Below, one piece after another: positions 63,998 through 64,000 of a stretch of DNA of 64,000 bases. Source of the stretch: Pseudoalteromonas umbrosa (lineage in GTDB: Bacteria; Pseudomonadota; Gammaproteobacteria; Enterobacterales; Alteromonadaceae); contig NZ_JASJUU010000001.1 of the NCBI RefSeq assembly GCF_030125375.1, positions 558,001 to 622,000 of the forward strand, in the 5' to 3' direction. A program made the translations under genes and the position numbers. A model generated the notes under the pieces. That model ran no database searches and had not been told where the DNA came from. It saw only the letters and a program-made list of their open reading frames with translations. Each line of letters begins with the position of its first letter. Positions within the stretch are counted from its first letter, which is position 1.

Positions 63998-64000
63998 TTA

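Noticed and set aside
1..64000. CRISPR array, tRNA, rRNA or prophage
   Set aside because: No regularly spaced repeats, tRNA cloverleaf-like sequences, rRNA segments or phage structural genes were recognised.

Overview
The window reads as a stretch of a marine gammaproteobacterial chromosome, most likely Pseudoalteromonas or a close Alteromonadales relative. This is inferred from gene content (cmoA-cmoB, epmC-yfcL, sbcB, a nagK-nagA-nagX / nagB amino-sugar locus, a DUF3450-TtpC-ExbB-ExbD-TonB operon, many secreted and membrane regulators), the moderately AT-rich base composition and the Shine-Dalgarno pattern. No rRNA, tRNA, CRISPR array, prophage or intact insertion sequence was seen. Gene density is high, on both strands.

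Layout. 1-989: 5' part of a secreted kexin-like S8 protease, cut by the window edge. 1309-7116: a tripartite RND efflux operon (outer-membrane lipoprotein, adaptor, pump). 7276-9233: EF-P hydroxylase epmC, a COG3199 ATP-NAD-kinase-like gene and yfcL. 9286-13099: an NRAMP-like transporter, a LysR regulator divergent from a YdhF-like aldo/keto reductase, and a tyrosine-phosphatase-fold protein whose catalytic Cys is Ser. 13514-27252: an accessory-looking region with an unrecognised membrane-anchored/secreted protein, an NTF2-like protein, a membrane-fused spermidine-synthase-like protein, a winged-helix/TM/beta-propeller regulator beside a secreted propeller protein, a lipoprotein with two isochorismatase-like domains, a membrane AraC regulator divergent from a DUF6326-like protein, an FG-GAP repeat protein and small membrane proteins. 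27319-31402: exported amidohydrolase, REC-TPR protein and HDOD protein. 31615-34945: AbgT-type transporter, then cmoB and cmoA. 35045-40773: a signalling island with a DUF3334 protein carrying a CheC/CheX-type phosphatase motif, a large hybrid kinase with HPt, and a divergent REC-histidine kinase. 40953-46319: a 2OG-Fe(II) oxygenase, then nagK-nagA-nagX and nagB. 46575-50209: nudC, metC and sbcB. 50210-51251: a gene-poor stretch with a broken IS3-type transposase start. 51252-59466: a TonB energy-transduction operon followed by a TonB-dependent receptor. 59589-63997: LysR/cupin divergent pair, a chemoreceptor and a GNAT acetyltransferase.

How parts work together. The nag genes convert intracellular N-acetylglucosamine to fructose-6-phosphate (NagK, NagA, NagB). 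Both nag transcription units carry a near-identical palindromic operator (41941-41958 and 45384-45401), so a common LacI-type repressor outside the window is inferred. The TonB operon probably powers outer-membrane uptake, possibly through the adjacent receptor. DUF3334, the hybrid kinase and the REC-kinase may form one phosphorelay. CmoA makes the cofactor that CmoB uses for tRNA wobble modification. Most gene calls rest on recognisable motifs; functions of the hypothetical proteins at 13514, 23608, 25834 and 26497 are open.
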